DNA of 64,000 nucleotides from Maniola hyperantus (lineage: Eukaryota; Arthropoda; Insecta; Lepidoptera; Nymphalidae): positions 11,222,001 through 11,286,000 of the forward strand of contig NC_048555.1 of the NCBI RefSeq assembly GCF_902806685.2, read 5' to 3'. This document shows, in pieces, positions 13,462 to 20,655 of the stretch (its first letter is position 1; the number at the start of each line of letters is the position of its first letter). The position numbers and the translations under genes were made by a program. The notes under the pieces are model-generated. The model saw nothing but the letters and a program-made list of their open reading frames with translations, did not search any database and was not told the DNA's origin.

Positions 13462-16400
13462 TACATACATACAGACATACATATCAACATCGTTACTTAT
13501 CTTTATTCCAGGTCGGCTGTCTAGAGTTCCTACAGTTTGTGTACGGAACATTCGGGTTCACATTCCAATTGAAACTGTCCACCAGACCGGAGAAGTACCT
13601 CGGAGACCTTGCCAGTTGGAACCAAGCTGAAAAGGTATGTATGCAATGCTTAAATAGGTACCTACTATCCAAGCAAAGCTGGGGTGGATCACCTAGATCA
13701 CTTACACACATACTGGTACTGATTCTGAGCACAACCAAATTTTAGAGTATTCGCATACTCTTCTTGCTAATATAATATGAAAAGGACTGACGCAGTTTGA
13801 CAGTTTTAAATTTAATTTTTAGATAGTAAAACCCGTGATTTTAGCGCACTGTCGCGAGTCTACTGTTTAAATTTGTAGCGTGCACTAAAATTTAGAGTCT
13901 TTAAATGTAAAGTCCATGTTCTGTCCCTTCTTATCATTGTTAAAAAGAAAAGGATGCAGATACTCTAAATTTAGTTTAGAGAAAGACAACGAAATCGGTG
14001 CCAATGCCCATTCGAGTATGAACAAATGTACTGTCTTCAAGATTTTTGTATTACCATCAAATCAAATTCCATTTCAATGACATGATCAGAATATTTGTAG
14101 AAAAAATTAACGAAAACGGTTTCCGCATTTCAGAAATAATTTTTTTTTTTTTTTTTTTTTTTTCCTACCATAAAGCACCATTATAAAATGGCAGCTTTAT
14201 TACTACTACCATCTAGCCTATGGGCTAATAAGTAATATTATTCTAGCTTAAACTTCTACTTATGATTAATTTTTAAATCTAATTTACAGTCCAATAACTG
14301 TCCTTAGTTTATTCTAACACGTACTTACAGTTCACTATGTTCTTGTGACCTAGAAAAATAAAGTAGCACAAGCACTATTACACAAACGCTGCACTTATGT
14401 ACTTTTTAACACTAATTCGAACGGCTTGGTTCTTTTGAGCCTCCTTTTGATATCCATGTTATCTAGAAGCTTCACAGCCTCCAAATTAACATGATGGCGA
14501 AGTCGATGTTGGTGAGCTTCTGCGTACTTTTGGATGATTTTGTTTACGAACTCTATCTTAAGGTCCCTGTGGAGATCGTGATTTCTTACATACCAGGGTG
14601 CATTTGTTATTTCCCTGAGTACTTTGTTCTGGAATCTCTGTATTACTTGAACATTGGTCGGTTTAGTACACCCCCAGAGTTGTATACCATACGTCCATAC
14701 AGGCATCAGAACTTGCTTGTATAGCATAAGTTTATTATGTAATGAGAGCGTGGAATGCCTTCCAAGCAGCCAATACATTTTTTTGTAGCGTAATTCTAAC
14801 TCCTCACGTTTCTTTTTAACATGAGCTTTCCATCGAAGCTTTGCGTCAAGCGTCATACCCAAGTACTTCGCTGTATTTACGTAGGGAATAAGTTGCCGAT
14901 TTAGATAAATTGGGTGATAATTTGGTAACTTATTGGTAAAATCTATATGCATAGATTTCGACTCGTTTAGCTTAATTCGCCACTTTATAGTCCAATCGTT
15001 GACTTTATTTATGGCAGCTTGAACTTTTTCTACTGCTTCTTCGTGACTTTCTCCAGTTGCTATTATGGCAGTATCATCAGCGAATGTTGCAATAGTGTTA
15101 TTTTCTAGTGCTGGAATATCACAGGTGTATAATAAGTACAGGACCGGACCTAAGACACTTCCTTGTGGTACCCCAGCTTTAATTTCCTTGAGTTCAGAAT
15201 ACGCATCTTCTTGACGAACTCTAAACCATCTATTTGAGATGTATGATTCAAGAATATCTGCAAATGACTTTGGTAGCATATTTCTGAGTTTATAGATAAG
15301 CCCTTCGTGCCACACTTTATCGAAAGCTTGCGCTACGTCTAAAAAGACTGTAGAACACACTTTCTTATTTTCTAATGATTTCTCTATTCAGAAATAATAA
15401 CCATAAAAAATGTCAATATTGTGAGGTAGGTGGGTTCAGATAAAAAGTAAAAAACCGGCCAAGTGCGAATCGGACTCGCGCACTGAGGGTTCCGTAGTAC
15501 AATCGTATTTTATCGACATTTTGCACGATAAATCAAAAACTACTTACTAGATCTCGTTCAAACTAATTTTCGGTGGAAGTTTGCATGGTAATGTACATTA
15601 TATATTTTTTTTAGTTTTATCATTTTCTTATTTTAGAAGTTACAGGGGGGGGGGGCGGACATTTTACCACTTTGGACGTGTCTCTGGCGCAAACTATTCA
15701 GTTTAGATTTTTTTTATTATTAGTAACCTCATTTTCATTTTTGAAGACCTATCCACAGATAACCCCACATGTATGGATTTGATGAAAAAATTTTTTTTGA
15801 GTTTCAGTTCTAAGTATGGGGAACCCCAAAATTTATTGTTTTTTTTCTATTTTTGACAGACAGACAGTTTCATATTTATAATATTACTATGAATTTTTCT
15901 AGGCTCTAGAAGAATCCCTGAACAAATTCGGCAAGCCATGGCAATTAAACCCTGGCGATGGTGCGTTCTACGGGCCCAAGATAGACATCACCATACAGGA
16001 TGCTCTCAAACGGTCTCATCAGTGCGCCACCATACAACTAGACTTCCAGCTGCCTGAGAGATTCAACCTCAGCTATGTCAGGTAAGCCAGTTTATTTATT
16101 TATTTTATTTATTTATTTCCACAAACAAAAACACTTACAATATTGGTTTCTTCGTGCTCGTAAGCGTTTGGCGGCTTGTCTGAGCACTGCACATTCCTCT
16201 GTCGTTAGTAGTCTAAGGGGGCGTACATAAATTGCGTGAGGTGTTTTTTGAATTTTCTGTCCCTCCCTCCCCCCCTGGTGAGATGTCGTGAGATTTTATT
16301 CAACCCCCTCCCCCATCCCCCAATCTCACGTGAGATTTTTCAAAATATTGTGGGTTTCTTACGTAAACGCGTTAGATTGTTATTGTAAAAAGGAAAAAAA

Positions 16401-19088
16401 AGTTGTTTCATGCTTTTATTTATGACTAGTTAAGACTAGTAATCAATATTATGTTATAGCCTCGATAGCTCAACGGTTAAAGGAGCAGACTGAAAACCGA
16501 AAGGTGGCCGGTTCGAATCCCACCCGTTGCACTATTGTCGTACCTACTCCTAGCACAAGCTTTACGCTTAGTTGGAGGGGAAAGGGGAATATTAGTCAGC
16601 AATTAACTTGGCTAATATTCTTTAAAAAAAAAAATTGCTGAGAGTTATAAGTGTAATAAAAATTTAACAATAGAATACTTAAATCGTATTACGATTACGC
16701 TTAAGATTAAATCTTAAGCATGTACAATCTGGATTAAATGGACCAAAATAGTATAATATTTTTTTGTTTCAATCAGAAAATTCCCCCCCCCCCCCCCCCT
16801 CCAACGTAAGATTAGATGAGATTTGACTCGACCCCCTCCCCCCCCTTAAACATCTCACGTAATTTATGCCCCCTAATATTCTAGGTCGGTATGTGCATAT
16901 TATGAACCTAATGTAGGTAGTTTAAAAAATAAAATATGTACGCGTAAACAAGTTTCATTTTTTTTTTTTTTTAAATTTATTTATTCATAATAATTTTACA
17001 TAGTTTCCTACATATCTATCTCGCCAAACTGGTGGGCCAGTTTGTTGGCGAGGTGGCGCTCTTAACACTGTACATAACTTACTACTATATTTCCTTAACG
17101 CTATTCACATACCTATATCTATTATTATAATAAAACTGTACTACATACTAATTTAAACCTACCTACTTCACTAAAAGATAAACTAACACAATTGAGTATT
17201 TCTGCATACGAGTTGGACCTCGCCACGCTAAAATGCACCATGCCACACAAGTTGATGACAAGAGTGTATGGTCGAGCCGAACGCATGAGAAATTCAGTCA
17301 CACTTTACAAAAAAAAAACGCTAATTTGTAATCGCGCGTAGAATAGAATAGAATAGAATGTTTTTTTTATTCATGTAAACTTTTTAACAGTGCTTATGAA
17401 TAGTCAGGTAGTTTTAATTTACCACTGGTTCGGAATGCCGTTCCTGCGTGCGTTCCGTTGCGTGCGTAAAAGTCACACGCACGATTTTTTTCTTTTTTTT
17501 CAGTGAAACTGGCGATAAGAAACGACCAGTGATCATCCACAGAGCAATCCTCGGGTCAGTTGAGCGAATGATCGCGATCCTCAGCGAGTCGTATGCCGGC
17601 AAGTGGCCCTTCTGGCTCAGTCCGCGACAGGCGCGCGTCGTGCCCGTGGGACCCGCCTTCGATGACTACGCCGTGCAAGTGAGTCTAACTTCACGCCCAG
17701 TGCCCGACAGAGCGAATCTTGCAGAGTAATCTTCAGCTGAGCGATTCTTAGGAAATCATGCCAAGTTGGGACAAGCGATCCTTAGCGAGCCGAGCGAGCT
17801 TTCTTCAACGAGTGGTGCCGAGCGATTGCTCTTCGACAAGTCGTGCCGAGCGGTCCTTAGCGAGAGGTACCGAACGATCTTCAGCAAGTCAGTCGAGCGT
17901 TCTTCAACAAATCATGCCGAGCGATCCTCAGCGAATTTTGCCGAACGATTTGAAAAGAGATTGCCCATTTTCTTAGGAGCTTTGGGCCCCCCCTAATATA
18001 ATTGTTATGTCACCATGGTTTTAATTTTATTTTGTAGACAAATAATTAACTCTTTATATTCTGCAAACGATTTCTATTTATTCACCCTGGTTATAAAGAA
18101 ATCTTATTTTTTATATTGCTGATATTGAGGTTATATTTAATTAATACTTCTTCAAAATAAATGCATGTTTACGATTCTAACTGTAATTGTGGATATTTTC
18201 AATAATAGAGTGAAAAAAGTCGTTATAAAACATAATCGTAAAAAAATAACACATTTAAAAAAAATTAATTTCAGTTTTGACACGACCCACAAAAGAGGGC
18301 CCGGCCCGTTCACGGGCGATCTCCTTTGTACTTTTATTTCTATTTTTAGGGTTCCGTACCTCAAAAGGAAAAACAGAACCCTTATAGGATCATTTTGTTG
18401 TCTGTCTCTCTGTCTGTCTGTCCCTTTGTCTGTCTGTCCGTCTGTCTGTCTGTCAAGAAACCTACAGGGTTATTCCCGTTGACCTAGAATCATGAAATTT
18501 GGCAGGTAGGTAGGTAGGTCTTGTAGCTGACATTAGAAGAAAAAATTGAAATTTGAGTTTTACTGTCATTTCGACTTTTGTATTTGGTCTTATGGCATTG
18601 TTTCCTGGGACAGGTGAACGAGATACTAAACTCCAGTGGGTTCATGTGCGAAGTGGACACTGATGCTGGAGACACACTCAACAAGAAAGTGAGGAACGCG
18701 CAGCTCGCGCAGTTCAACTATATTTTAGGTGAGTGTATGTAATGCGAAATGTGGATCTCTGAATATCCGGTAAAAGGTAGTGGTCGCCGTCAGCGGATAT
18801 TCTGAGATCCGAATTTTCGAACTTGGATGGCATTAAAATGACAATTTTGTGAAATTACAGTTATTGACTATATTGGAATAACTGTGTGATATTATAACAA
18901 CTAGAATTATTTTAATCGACTTGATTTCAGTTGTGGGTGAAAAAGAGAAGACATCTCGTACAGTGAACGTGCGTACTCGCGACAACAAGGTGCACGGGGA
19001 GATGTCCATCGATGAACTGATCCAGCATCTGAACAAGCTGCAAGTGGAGAAGACCCTCTCCGATGATAGCGATCTACTTAAGTTTTAA
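3727..19088 (+). CDS. ThrRS: Threonyl-tRNA synthetase, 14 exons
   Basis: Exons: 3727-3777, 4719-4966, 6585-6756, 7386-7463, 8246-8503, 9202-9348, 10867-10976, 11808-11963, 12406-12583, 13512-13634, 15903-16081, 17504-17678, 18614-18728, 18931-19088. Together they give 2148 nt, 715 codons plus TAA, with all phases matching; the usual length for the cytosolic enzyme is about 720. It attaches threonine to tRNA-Thr and edits mischarged Ser-tRNA. Domains: Lys-rich N-tail (1-50); TGS domain (about 65-135); editing domain with HxxxH (H145, H149) and CxxxH (C251, H255); class II core with motif 1 near 330-350 and motif 2 loop HRNE (431-434). By family analogy the catalytic zinc ligands are C403 (MNCPGH), H454 (QDDAHIF) and H579 (IIHRAILGS). 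Motif 3 is GSVERMI and the anticodon-binding domain runs from about 602 to the end. ATG 3727 gives the family-like acidic and basic start and no mitochondrial leader. AATAAA occurs at 19127. Intron 1 uses a GC donor. Confidence 0.95.
3778..4718 (+). other. ThrRS intron 1 with probable GC-AG boundaries; contains a LINE 3' end
   Basis: The first coding exon ends ...AACGAAAAG followed by gcagga. No GT lies at the point that keeps the frame, whereas the GC donor joins 17 codons to exon 2 in phase 0. The acceptor is tctttctttacag. GC-AG introns are a known minor class. A dispersed LINE 3' end of the 'gaaaatcccgtggga' family occupies about 4459-4650. Confidence 0.6.
4459..4650 (+). repeat. Dispersed LINE 3' end, 'cccgcg-cttcg' family
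   Basis: Starts at tactagcccgcg, passes the shared core (aaaatcccgtgggaact, then ggttaaaaagttgc) and ends at cacactttcgcatttata. The same order of motifs recurs at 7839, 13119, 19202, 19664, 30254 and, reversed, at 5150 and 41750. I do not assign a clade. Confidence 0.7.
5150..5366 (-). repeat. Dispersed LINE 3' end, 'cccgcg-cttcg' family, reversed
   Basis: On the plus strand it reads catactaatattataaatg, then cgaaagtgtgtctgtctgtc, then ggctactttttatcccgg, and ends at gaagtcgcgggcat. This is the inverse of the family seen at 30254. It lies in ThrRS intron 2. Confidence 0.7.
5960..6140 (+). repeat. Second LINE 3'-end family in ThrRS intron 2
   Basis: Begins tagctgccctgacgaacttc and ends near tttttatattatagat, with 'aatcggttcagctgttct' in the middle. 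It resembles the other LINE 3' ends in layout but not in detail, so it is treated as a separate family. Confidence 0.45.
6366..6518. mobile_element. MITE family 2 (gtcccgc TIR), copy 1
   Basis: About 153 bp with inverted ends: ataagtcccgc at the left and gcgggacttat at the right, extended by 'aattgct' and 'agcaattt'. The body contains cggctgacgtcatttcgatg and atgagacatggttcc. Near-identical bodies occur at 48561 and, reversed, at 55633, with a fragment at 12243. It carries no ORF, so it is non-autonomous. It ends about 70 bp before ThrRS exon 3. Confidence 0.65.
6866..7009. mobile_element. GC-rich foldback MITE family 1, copy 1
   Basis: An almost palindromic element with ends cgcgacaggtcgatatggc and gccatatcgacctgtcgc. 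Its centre is strongly GC-rich (gggtatgcagggg, then gcggggcgtccccacccc), in contrast to the AT-rich intron around it. Four relatives lie at 39595, 42117 (partial), 46837 and 55977. Chance ORFs cross it on both strands because it has few stops. Confidence 0.7.
7532..7752 (+). repeat. Fragment of the 'aaccgg-caagtgcgagtc' dispersed repeat
   Basis: Starts aaaccggtcaagtgcgagtc and runs to ctgacagacagactgacgg and gtcctgttggcacc. This motif order marks a dispersed repeat seen again at 11284, 15450, 18341, 37543, 51484, 56691 and 63378. This copy looks like a divergent subtype. Confidence 0.55.
7839..8048 (+). repeat. Dispersed LINE 3' end, 'cccgcg-cttcg' family
   Basis: Begins tagctgatgcccgcaacttc, holds aaaaatcccgtgggaactc and acgtgattgaaggacaaac, and ends cacttataataagggtactg. 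Immediately after it (8060-8200) is another repeat tail ending in attctattctattc, also seen at 17340 (inverse) and 58352. Confidence 0.7.
8050..8208 (+). repeat. (ATTCT)n-tailed dispersed repeat
   Basis: The stretch 'gaaccagtggtaaattaaac', then 'cacttgtaaaagtttacttg', and a tail of attct units form a repeat. It recurs at 58352-58444, and an inverse copy lies at 17339-17445. It ends 38 bp before ThrRS exon 5. Confidence 0.55.
9001..9179 (-). mobile_element. tRNA-derived SINE (family A), reversed
   Basis: On the minus strand it starts agcctcaatagctcaactgg (A-box-like), then the B-box-like aggtcgacggttcaaaccc. It then runs through ttgcactattgtcgtaccta and ends in a poly(A) run, seen as ttttttttttttttt at 9001. 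Length is about 180 bp. Other copies lie at 11607 and 16457, with pieces at 62058 and 62395. It ends 22 bp before ThrRS exon 6. Confidence 0.75.
9930..10840 (+). repeat. Tandem array of four LINE 3' ends in ThrRS intron 6
   Basis: Four head-to-tail copies of a unit of about 225-235 bp. Each begins gactagcttatgctcgcgac (or a close variant), includes tttcaaacccctatttcacc and gcatgccaaatttcagcccg, and ends with agtcagtcacctttcc. The shared ttcaaa-cccc motif starts at 9971, 10204, 10425 and 10662. Single copies of the unit occur at 11148, 31440 and 42670, and inverted at 40448. Confidence 0.85.
11148..11342 (+). repeat. Single LINE 3' end related to the four-copy array
   Basis: Begins actagcttatgcccgcgact, includes aaaatcctttcttggcggat and ccaaatttcagcccgatc. 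It then runs into the 'gtctgtctgtc' part of another dispersed repeat. Confidence 0.65.
11284..11608 (-). repeat. 'Tacggaaccct' dispersed repeat
   Basis: Contains aaaccttataggatcacttt, gtctgtctgtctgtcaagaa, aaatcatgaaatttggtagg, gggtatcatatgaaagg, and ends gtacggaaccctcggcgcgg followed by gactcgcacttgg. Full-length relatives at 37543 and 51484 show the same order. It is a non-coding interspersed element. Confidence 0.65.
11607..11782 (+). mobile_element. tRNA-derived SINE (family A)
   Basis: Starts gagtctcaatagctcaacg and has the B-box-like aggtcgacggttcaatccc. It continues ttgcactattgtcgtaccta to ggctaatat and a T/A-rich tail. It lies 26 bp before ThrRS exon 8. Confidence 0.75.
12243..12330 (+). 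mobile_element. MITE family 2 (gtcccgc TIR), 3' fragment
   Basis: Carries atttcggctgacatcacgc, ggtaatgagccgtggttcc and the right terminus agcaatttgcgggact. The left terminus is missing. It lies in ThrRS intron 8. Confidence 0.6.
12406..12583 (+). CDS. ThrRS: ThrRS exon 9 (motif 2 exon), the copy with a full acceptor
   Basis: Encodes residues 407-466, including the motif 2 loop HRNE, the zinc ligand H454 in QDDAHIF, and the end IEQEM. The acceptor has a strong pyrimidine tract (ttttctcttcctcag) and the donor is gtaagc. This copy alone keeps the eight residues LMFDNRTR at its start, so it is taken as the working exon. Two further copies follow at a spacing of 185 bp. Confidence 0.85.
12428..12960 (+). 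repeat. Three tandem copies of ThrRS exon 9 and flanking intron, period 185 bp
   Basis: The aligned start aggtcttggagg falls at 12428, 12613 and 12798, exactly 185 bp apart. Copies 1 and 2 end with ggtaagcttacttttaacga, while copy 3 ends ggtaaggaaatttcg. Copy 2 changes Glu to Lys (gaa to aaa) and Val to Leu; copy 3 changes the motif 2 loop His to Tyr (cac to tac). Because 185 is not a multiple of 3, reading through two copies shifts frame and stops. Copies 2 and 3 are therefore probably skipped pseudo-exons. Confidence 0.9.
13008..13110 (+). mobile_element. SINE family B, 3' fragment
   Basis: Contains ggtctatcaatccgcatttg, tagacaatggccaaaccctt and ggagacccgtgctcagtagt. This is the tail half of the SINE complete at 20051. 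Confidence 0.6.
13119..13320 (+). repeat. LINE 3' end with (AC)n tail
   Basis: Begins tagctgatgcccgcgactta, includes caaaatcccgcgggaactct and gtagtttttgcgtgaagg, and ends in about 11 CA units at 13290-13312. Confidence 0.7.
13402..13490 (+). repeat. Microsatellite (GCAC)n-(AC)n-(CATA)n
   Basis: Compound simple repeat: gcacgcacgcatgcacgc, about 20 AC units, then catacatacatacata. It lies 22 bp before ThrRS exon 10. Confidence 0.9.
14141..15386 (-). mobile_element. 5'-truncated jockey-like LINE in ThrRS intron 10, with 12-bp target duplication
   Basis: Inserted antisense to ThrRS. The poly(A) tail appears as a T run at 14141-14163. The element is flanked by identical ttcagaaataat at 14129-14140 and 15387-15398, the target-site duplication. 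The 5' end is cut inside the reverse transcriptase. The long tail, the target duplication and the long open frame point to a fairly young insertion. Confidence 0.9.
14395..15360 (-). CDS. Reverse transcriptase C-terminal part of a jockey-like LINE (partial)
   Basis: About 321 codons open to the stop at 14395, with no true ATG because the start is lost by 5' truncation. Reverse transcriptase motifs are in order: TVFLDVAQAFDKVWHEGL (motif A, catalytic Asp in FLDV), AGVPQGSVLGPVLYLLYT (motif B) and ATFADDTAI (motif C, catalytic Asp pair). A thumb and a conserved tail follow (LWGCTKPTNVQVIQRFQNK, then NAPWYVRN). This arrangement is typical of jockey-clade non-LTR elements. The fingers and endonuclease are absent, so this copy cannot move by itself. 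Confidence 0.9.
   Translation of the reverse strand: MCSTVFLDVAQAFDKVWHEGLIYKLRNMLPKSFADILESYISNRWFRVRQEDAYSELKEIKAGVPQGSVLGPVLYLLYTCDIPALENNTIATFADDTAIIATGESHEEAVEKVQAAINKVNDWTIKWRIKLNESKSMHIDFTNKLPNYHPIYLNRQLIPYVNTAKYLGMTLDAKLRWKAHVKKKREELELRYKKMYWLLGRHSTLSLHNKLMLYKQVLMPVWTYGIQLWGCTKPTNVQVIQRFQNKVLREITNAPWYVRNHDLHRDLKIEFVNKIIQKYAEAHQHRLRHHVNLEAVKLLDNMDIKRRLKRTKPFELVLKST
15450..15880 (+). repeat. 'Aaccggccaagtgcga' dispersed repeat with G-run
   Basis: Begins aaaaaccggccaagtgcgaa and gagggttccgtagtacaatc, and includes ttgcacgataaatcaaaaac. A gggggggggg run lies at 15645, and it ends near gacagacagacag at 15860. It ends 25 bp before ThrRS exon 11. Confidence 0.6.
16212..16877. mobile_element. 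Foldback element with C-rich inner ends in ThrRS intron 11, carrying a SINE
   Basis: Inverted ends of about 25 bp: aagggggcgtacataaattg followed by cgtgagg at the left, and ctcacgtaatttatgccccc at the right. Next to each end is a C-rich run (ccctccctccccccctgg; ccccccccccccccc). A family A SINE sits inside at 16457-16632. No ORF. Confidence 0.6.
16457..16632 (+). mobile_element. tRNA-derived SINE (family A), nested in a foldback element
   Basis: Starts agcctcgatagctcaacggt, then gaccgaaaggtggccggttc-type B box and cactattgtcgtacctactc, ending ggctaatattctttaaaaaa. Confidence 0.75.
17339..17445 (-). repeat. (AGAAT)n-tailed dispersed repeat, inverse
   Basis: Starts with tagaatagaatagaatag, then ttcatgtaaactttttaaca and ttaccactggttcggaatgc. 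It is the inverse of the repeat at 8050. Confidence 0.55.
17690..17960 (+). repeat. Degenerate 24-bp minisatellite resembling the preceding ThrRS exon
   Basis: Units of about 23-28 bp on the theme gccgagcgatcctcagcgaa repeat roughly ten times. The motif matches part of exon 12 just upstream, which contains gagcgaatgatcgcgatcct and cagcgagtcgtatgccgg. The array therefore probably arose from exon sequence. It starts right after the donor of exon 12 and keeps open frames by chance. Confidence 0.65.
18341..18560 (+). repeat. 'Gggttccgtacctcaaaa' dispersed repeat, 5' half
   Basis: Starts agggttccgtacctcaaaag, then cccttataggatcattttgt, a gtctgtctgtctgtc run and tagaatcatgaaatttggca. It is the same family as 37543 and 51484. 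It lies just before ThrRS exon 13. Confidence 0.65.
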
Positions 19089-19201
19089 TTATAACTAAGC
19101 TTACTTTGGTATTTCAGTTAGTGAAAAATAAAAAATAAATTATAATGCATCCAAAATAAGAAAGGGAAAAGTTTCCGCCATGTTGTGATGTATATCTTGA
19201 C

Positions 19202-19400
19202 TAGCTGATATCAGCCCGCGACTTCGTCTTTAGGTTCCGAAAATCCCGTGGGAACTCATTAATTTTCCGAGATAAAAAGTAGCCTATGTCACTCTCCAGG
19301 TCTTTAACTGTACTCATACAAAAAAATCACGACAATCCGTTGCGACGTGATTGAAGGACAAACTAATAAACAAATAAACACACTTTCGCATTTATAATGT
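19202..19400 (+). repeat. LINE 3' end between ThrRS last-exon copies 1 and 2
   Basis: Contains cgcgacttcgtctttaggtt, aaaatcccgtgggaactcat and acgtgattgaaggacaaact, ending cacactttcgcatttataat. It is duplicated together with the exon (next copy 19664-19858). Confidence 0.7.
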
Positions 19401-19561
19401 GGGTAGTCAGCGAAAAAGAGAATTCGTCTCGTACAGTGAACGTTCGTACTCGCGACAACAAGGTGCACGGGGAGATGTCCATCGATGAACTGATCCAGCA
19501 TCTGAACAAGCTGCAAGTGGAGAAGACCCTCTCCGATGACAGTGATCTACTTCAATTTTAA
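19401..19561 (+). pseudogene. Second copy of the ThrRS last exon (open, possible alternative 3' exon)
   Basis: Repeats the terminal exon sequence with a 473-bp offset and stays open to TAA at 19559-19561. Changes against the first copy: KTS to NSS near the start and final Lys-Phe to Gln-Phe; most others are silent. A candidate acceptor (atttataatgtgggtag) would join exon 13 in the correct phase, so use as an alternative terminal exon cannot be excluded. The simplest reading is a non-functional duplicate. Confidence 0.75.
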
Positions 19562-19663
19562 CTATAAACTAAGCTTATTTTGGTATTTCAGTTAGTGACA
19601 AATAAAAAATAAACTATAATGCATCCAAACTAAGAAAGGGAAAAGTTTCCGCTATTTTGTGTC

Positions 19664-19858
19664 GACTAGCTGATGCCCGCGACTTCGACTGGGAACTCAT
19701 GAATTTTCCGAGATAAAAAGTAGCCTATGTCACTCGCCAGGTCTTTAAACAAAAAAATCACGTCAATCCGTTCTCCGTTGCGACGTGATTGATGGACAAA
19801 CGAAGAAACCAATAAACAAACAAACACAATGTAACAATACTGTACTAATTTGTAATGT
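19664..19858 (+). repeat. LINE 3' end, duplicated with the ThrRS last exon
   Basis: Copy of the repeat at 19202: tagctgatgcccgcgacttc, then gagataaaaagtagcctatg and cgtcaatccg-ttgcgacgtgattga. Confidence 0.7.
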
Positions 19859-19975
19859 GGGTAGTCCGCGAGAAAGAGAAGACATCCCGTACAGTGAACG
19901 TGTGTACTCGCGACAACAAGGTGCATGGGGAGATGTCCATCGATGAACTGATCCAATTTTATTTGGTAGTTGAAT
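19859..19975 (+). pseudogene. Third, 3'-truncated copy of the ThrRS last exon
   Basis: Matches the terminal exon from gagaaagagaagacatcccg to atgaactgatcc at about 19951. It then breaks into unrelated sequence (aattttatttggtagttgaa) with an in-frame stop. It lacks the last 20 or so residues. The same in-phase gtgggtag acceptor precedes it. One Arg is changed to Cys (cgt to tgt). Confidence 0.75.
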
Positions 19976-20050
19976 AAAAAAAAAACTAAAACTCAAAATA
20001 TGTTTTCAAAATTTTATTTTGAGACCTTTAGTACCAATTTTATACATACA

Positions 20051-20363
20051 TAAGCTGTGGTAGCCTAGTGGTTAGGACGTCAGCCTTCCAATCGGAGGTC
20101 GGGGGTTCGATCCCGGGCACGCATCTCTAACTTTTCGGAGTTATGTGCGTTTTTAAGTAATTAAAATATCACTTGCTTTAACGTTGAAGGAAAACATCGT
20201 GAGGAAACTTGCATGCCTGCGAGTTCTCAAAGGTGTGTGAAGTCTGCCAATCCGCACTTAGCCAGCGTGGTAGACTATGGCCAAAAACCCTTCTCACTCT
20301 GAGAGGAGACCTGTGCTCTGTAGTGAGCCGGTGATAGGTTGATCATGATGATGATGATGATGA
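20051..20363 (+). mobile_element. tRNA-derived SINE (family B), full length
   Basis: Head is tRNA-like: gtggtagcctagtggttagg (A box) and gggggttcgatcccgggcac (B box). The body runs ttatgtgcgtttttaagtaa, aggaaaacatcgtgaggaaa, ccaatccgcacttagccagc and gtagtgagccggtgatagg, and ends in gatgatgatgatgat. A second full copy, reversed, is at 62490, and five or more fragments are scattered. Confidence 0.85.
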
Positions 20364-20366
20364 GTA

Positions 20367-20655
20367 TCAATTTTGAGCTATACGTGCCAGCTCTTGTCGT
20401 TGTCTTAGTTCGCGATGTTCTCTCGTTTCGGTTTCGTTGGTCGCGTCAAAAAGGCTACGAAATGTGTAGCTTTGAATCATTTTACGATTGAAGTACTCAT
20501 TTTTCGCGAAAAATTCATAGCCGCGATTATATAACGGCGCGATTGTAGAGCAATCTTTATAAAAAGTTCCAGTTATTTCTGTTAAAAAAGGTAGTTTATT
20601 TTTCTGATCAGGATTTAAAATAATCAAAATGTCCAATAAATTGAGACTGATTCAA
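20367..20655 (-). CDS. Unidentified terminal-exon-like ORF
   Basis: An open frame from about 20655 to TGA at 20367 with no ATG at its start. A possible acceptor (cattattgaatcag) lies at its 5' side, so it looks like a last exon rather than a whole gene. The peptide is protein-like: LNPDQKNKLPFLTEITG, then YNRGYEFFAKNEYFNRK and a charged helical end (ETREHRELRQRQELARIAQN). I do not recognise the family. I find no matching upstream exons on the minus strand before the foldback element at 22025. It could be an exon copy captured by a repeat, since a SINE abuts the stop codon. Confidence 0.35.

Noticed and set aside
13362..13745. 127-codon ORF starting before ThrRS exon 10
   Set aside because: The first half is translation of the (AC)n microsatellite. 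Only 13512-13634 is genuine exon.
17758..17996. Two overlapping Ser/Arg-rich ORFs with repeats
   Set aside because: They lie in the intronic minisatellite. The open frames follow from the repeat unit lacking stops.
20051..20120. Possible tRNA gene
   Set aside because: A and B boxes are present, but the body and (gat)n tail recur elsewhere, so it is a tRNA-derived SINE. No clover-leaf was credible.
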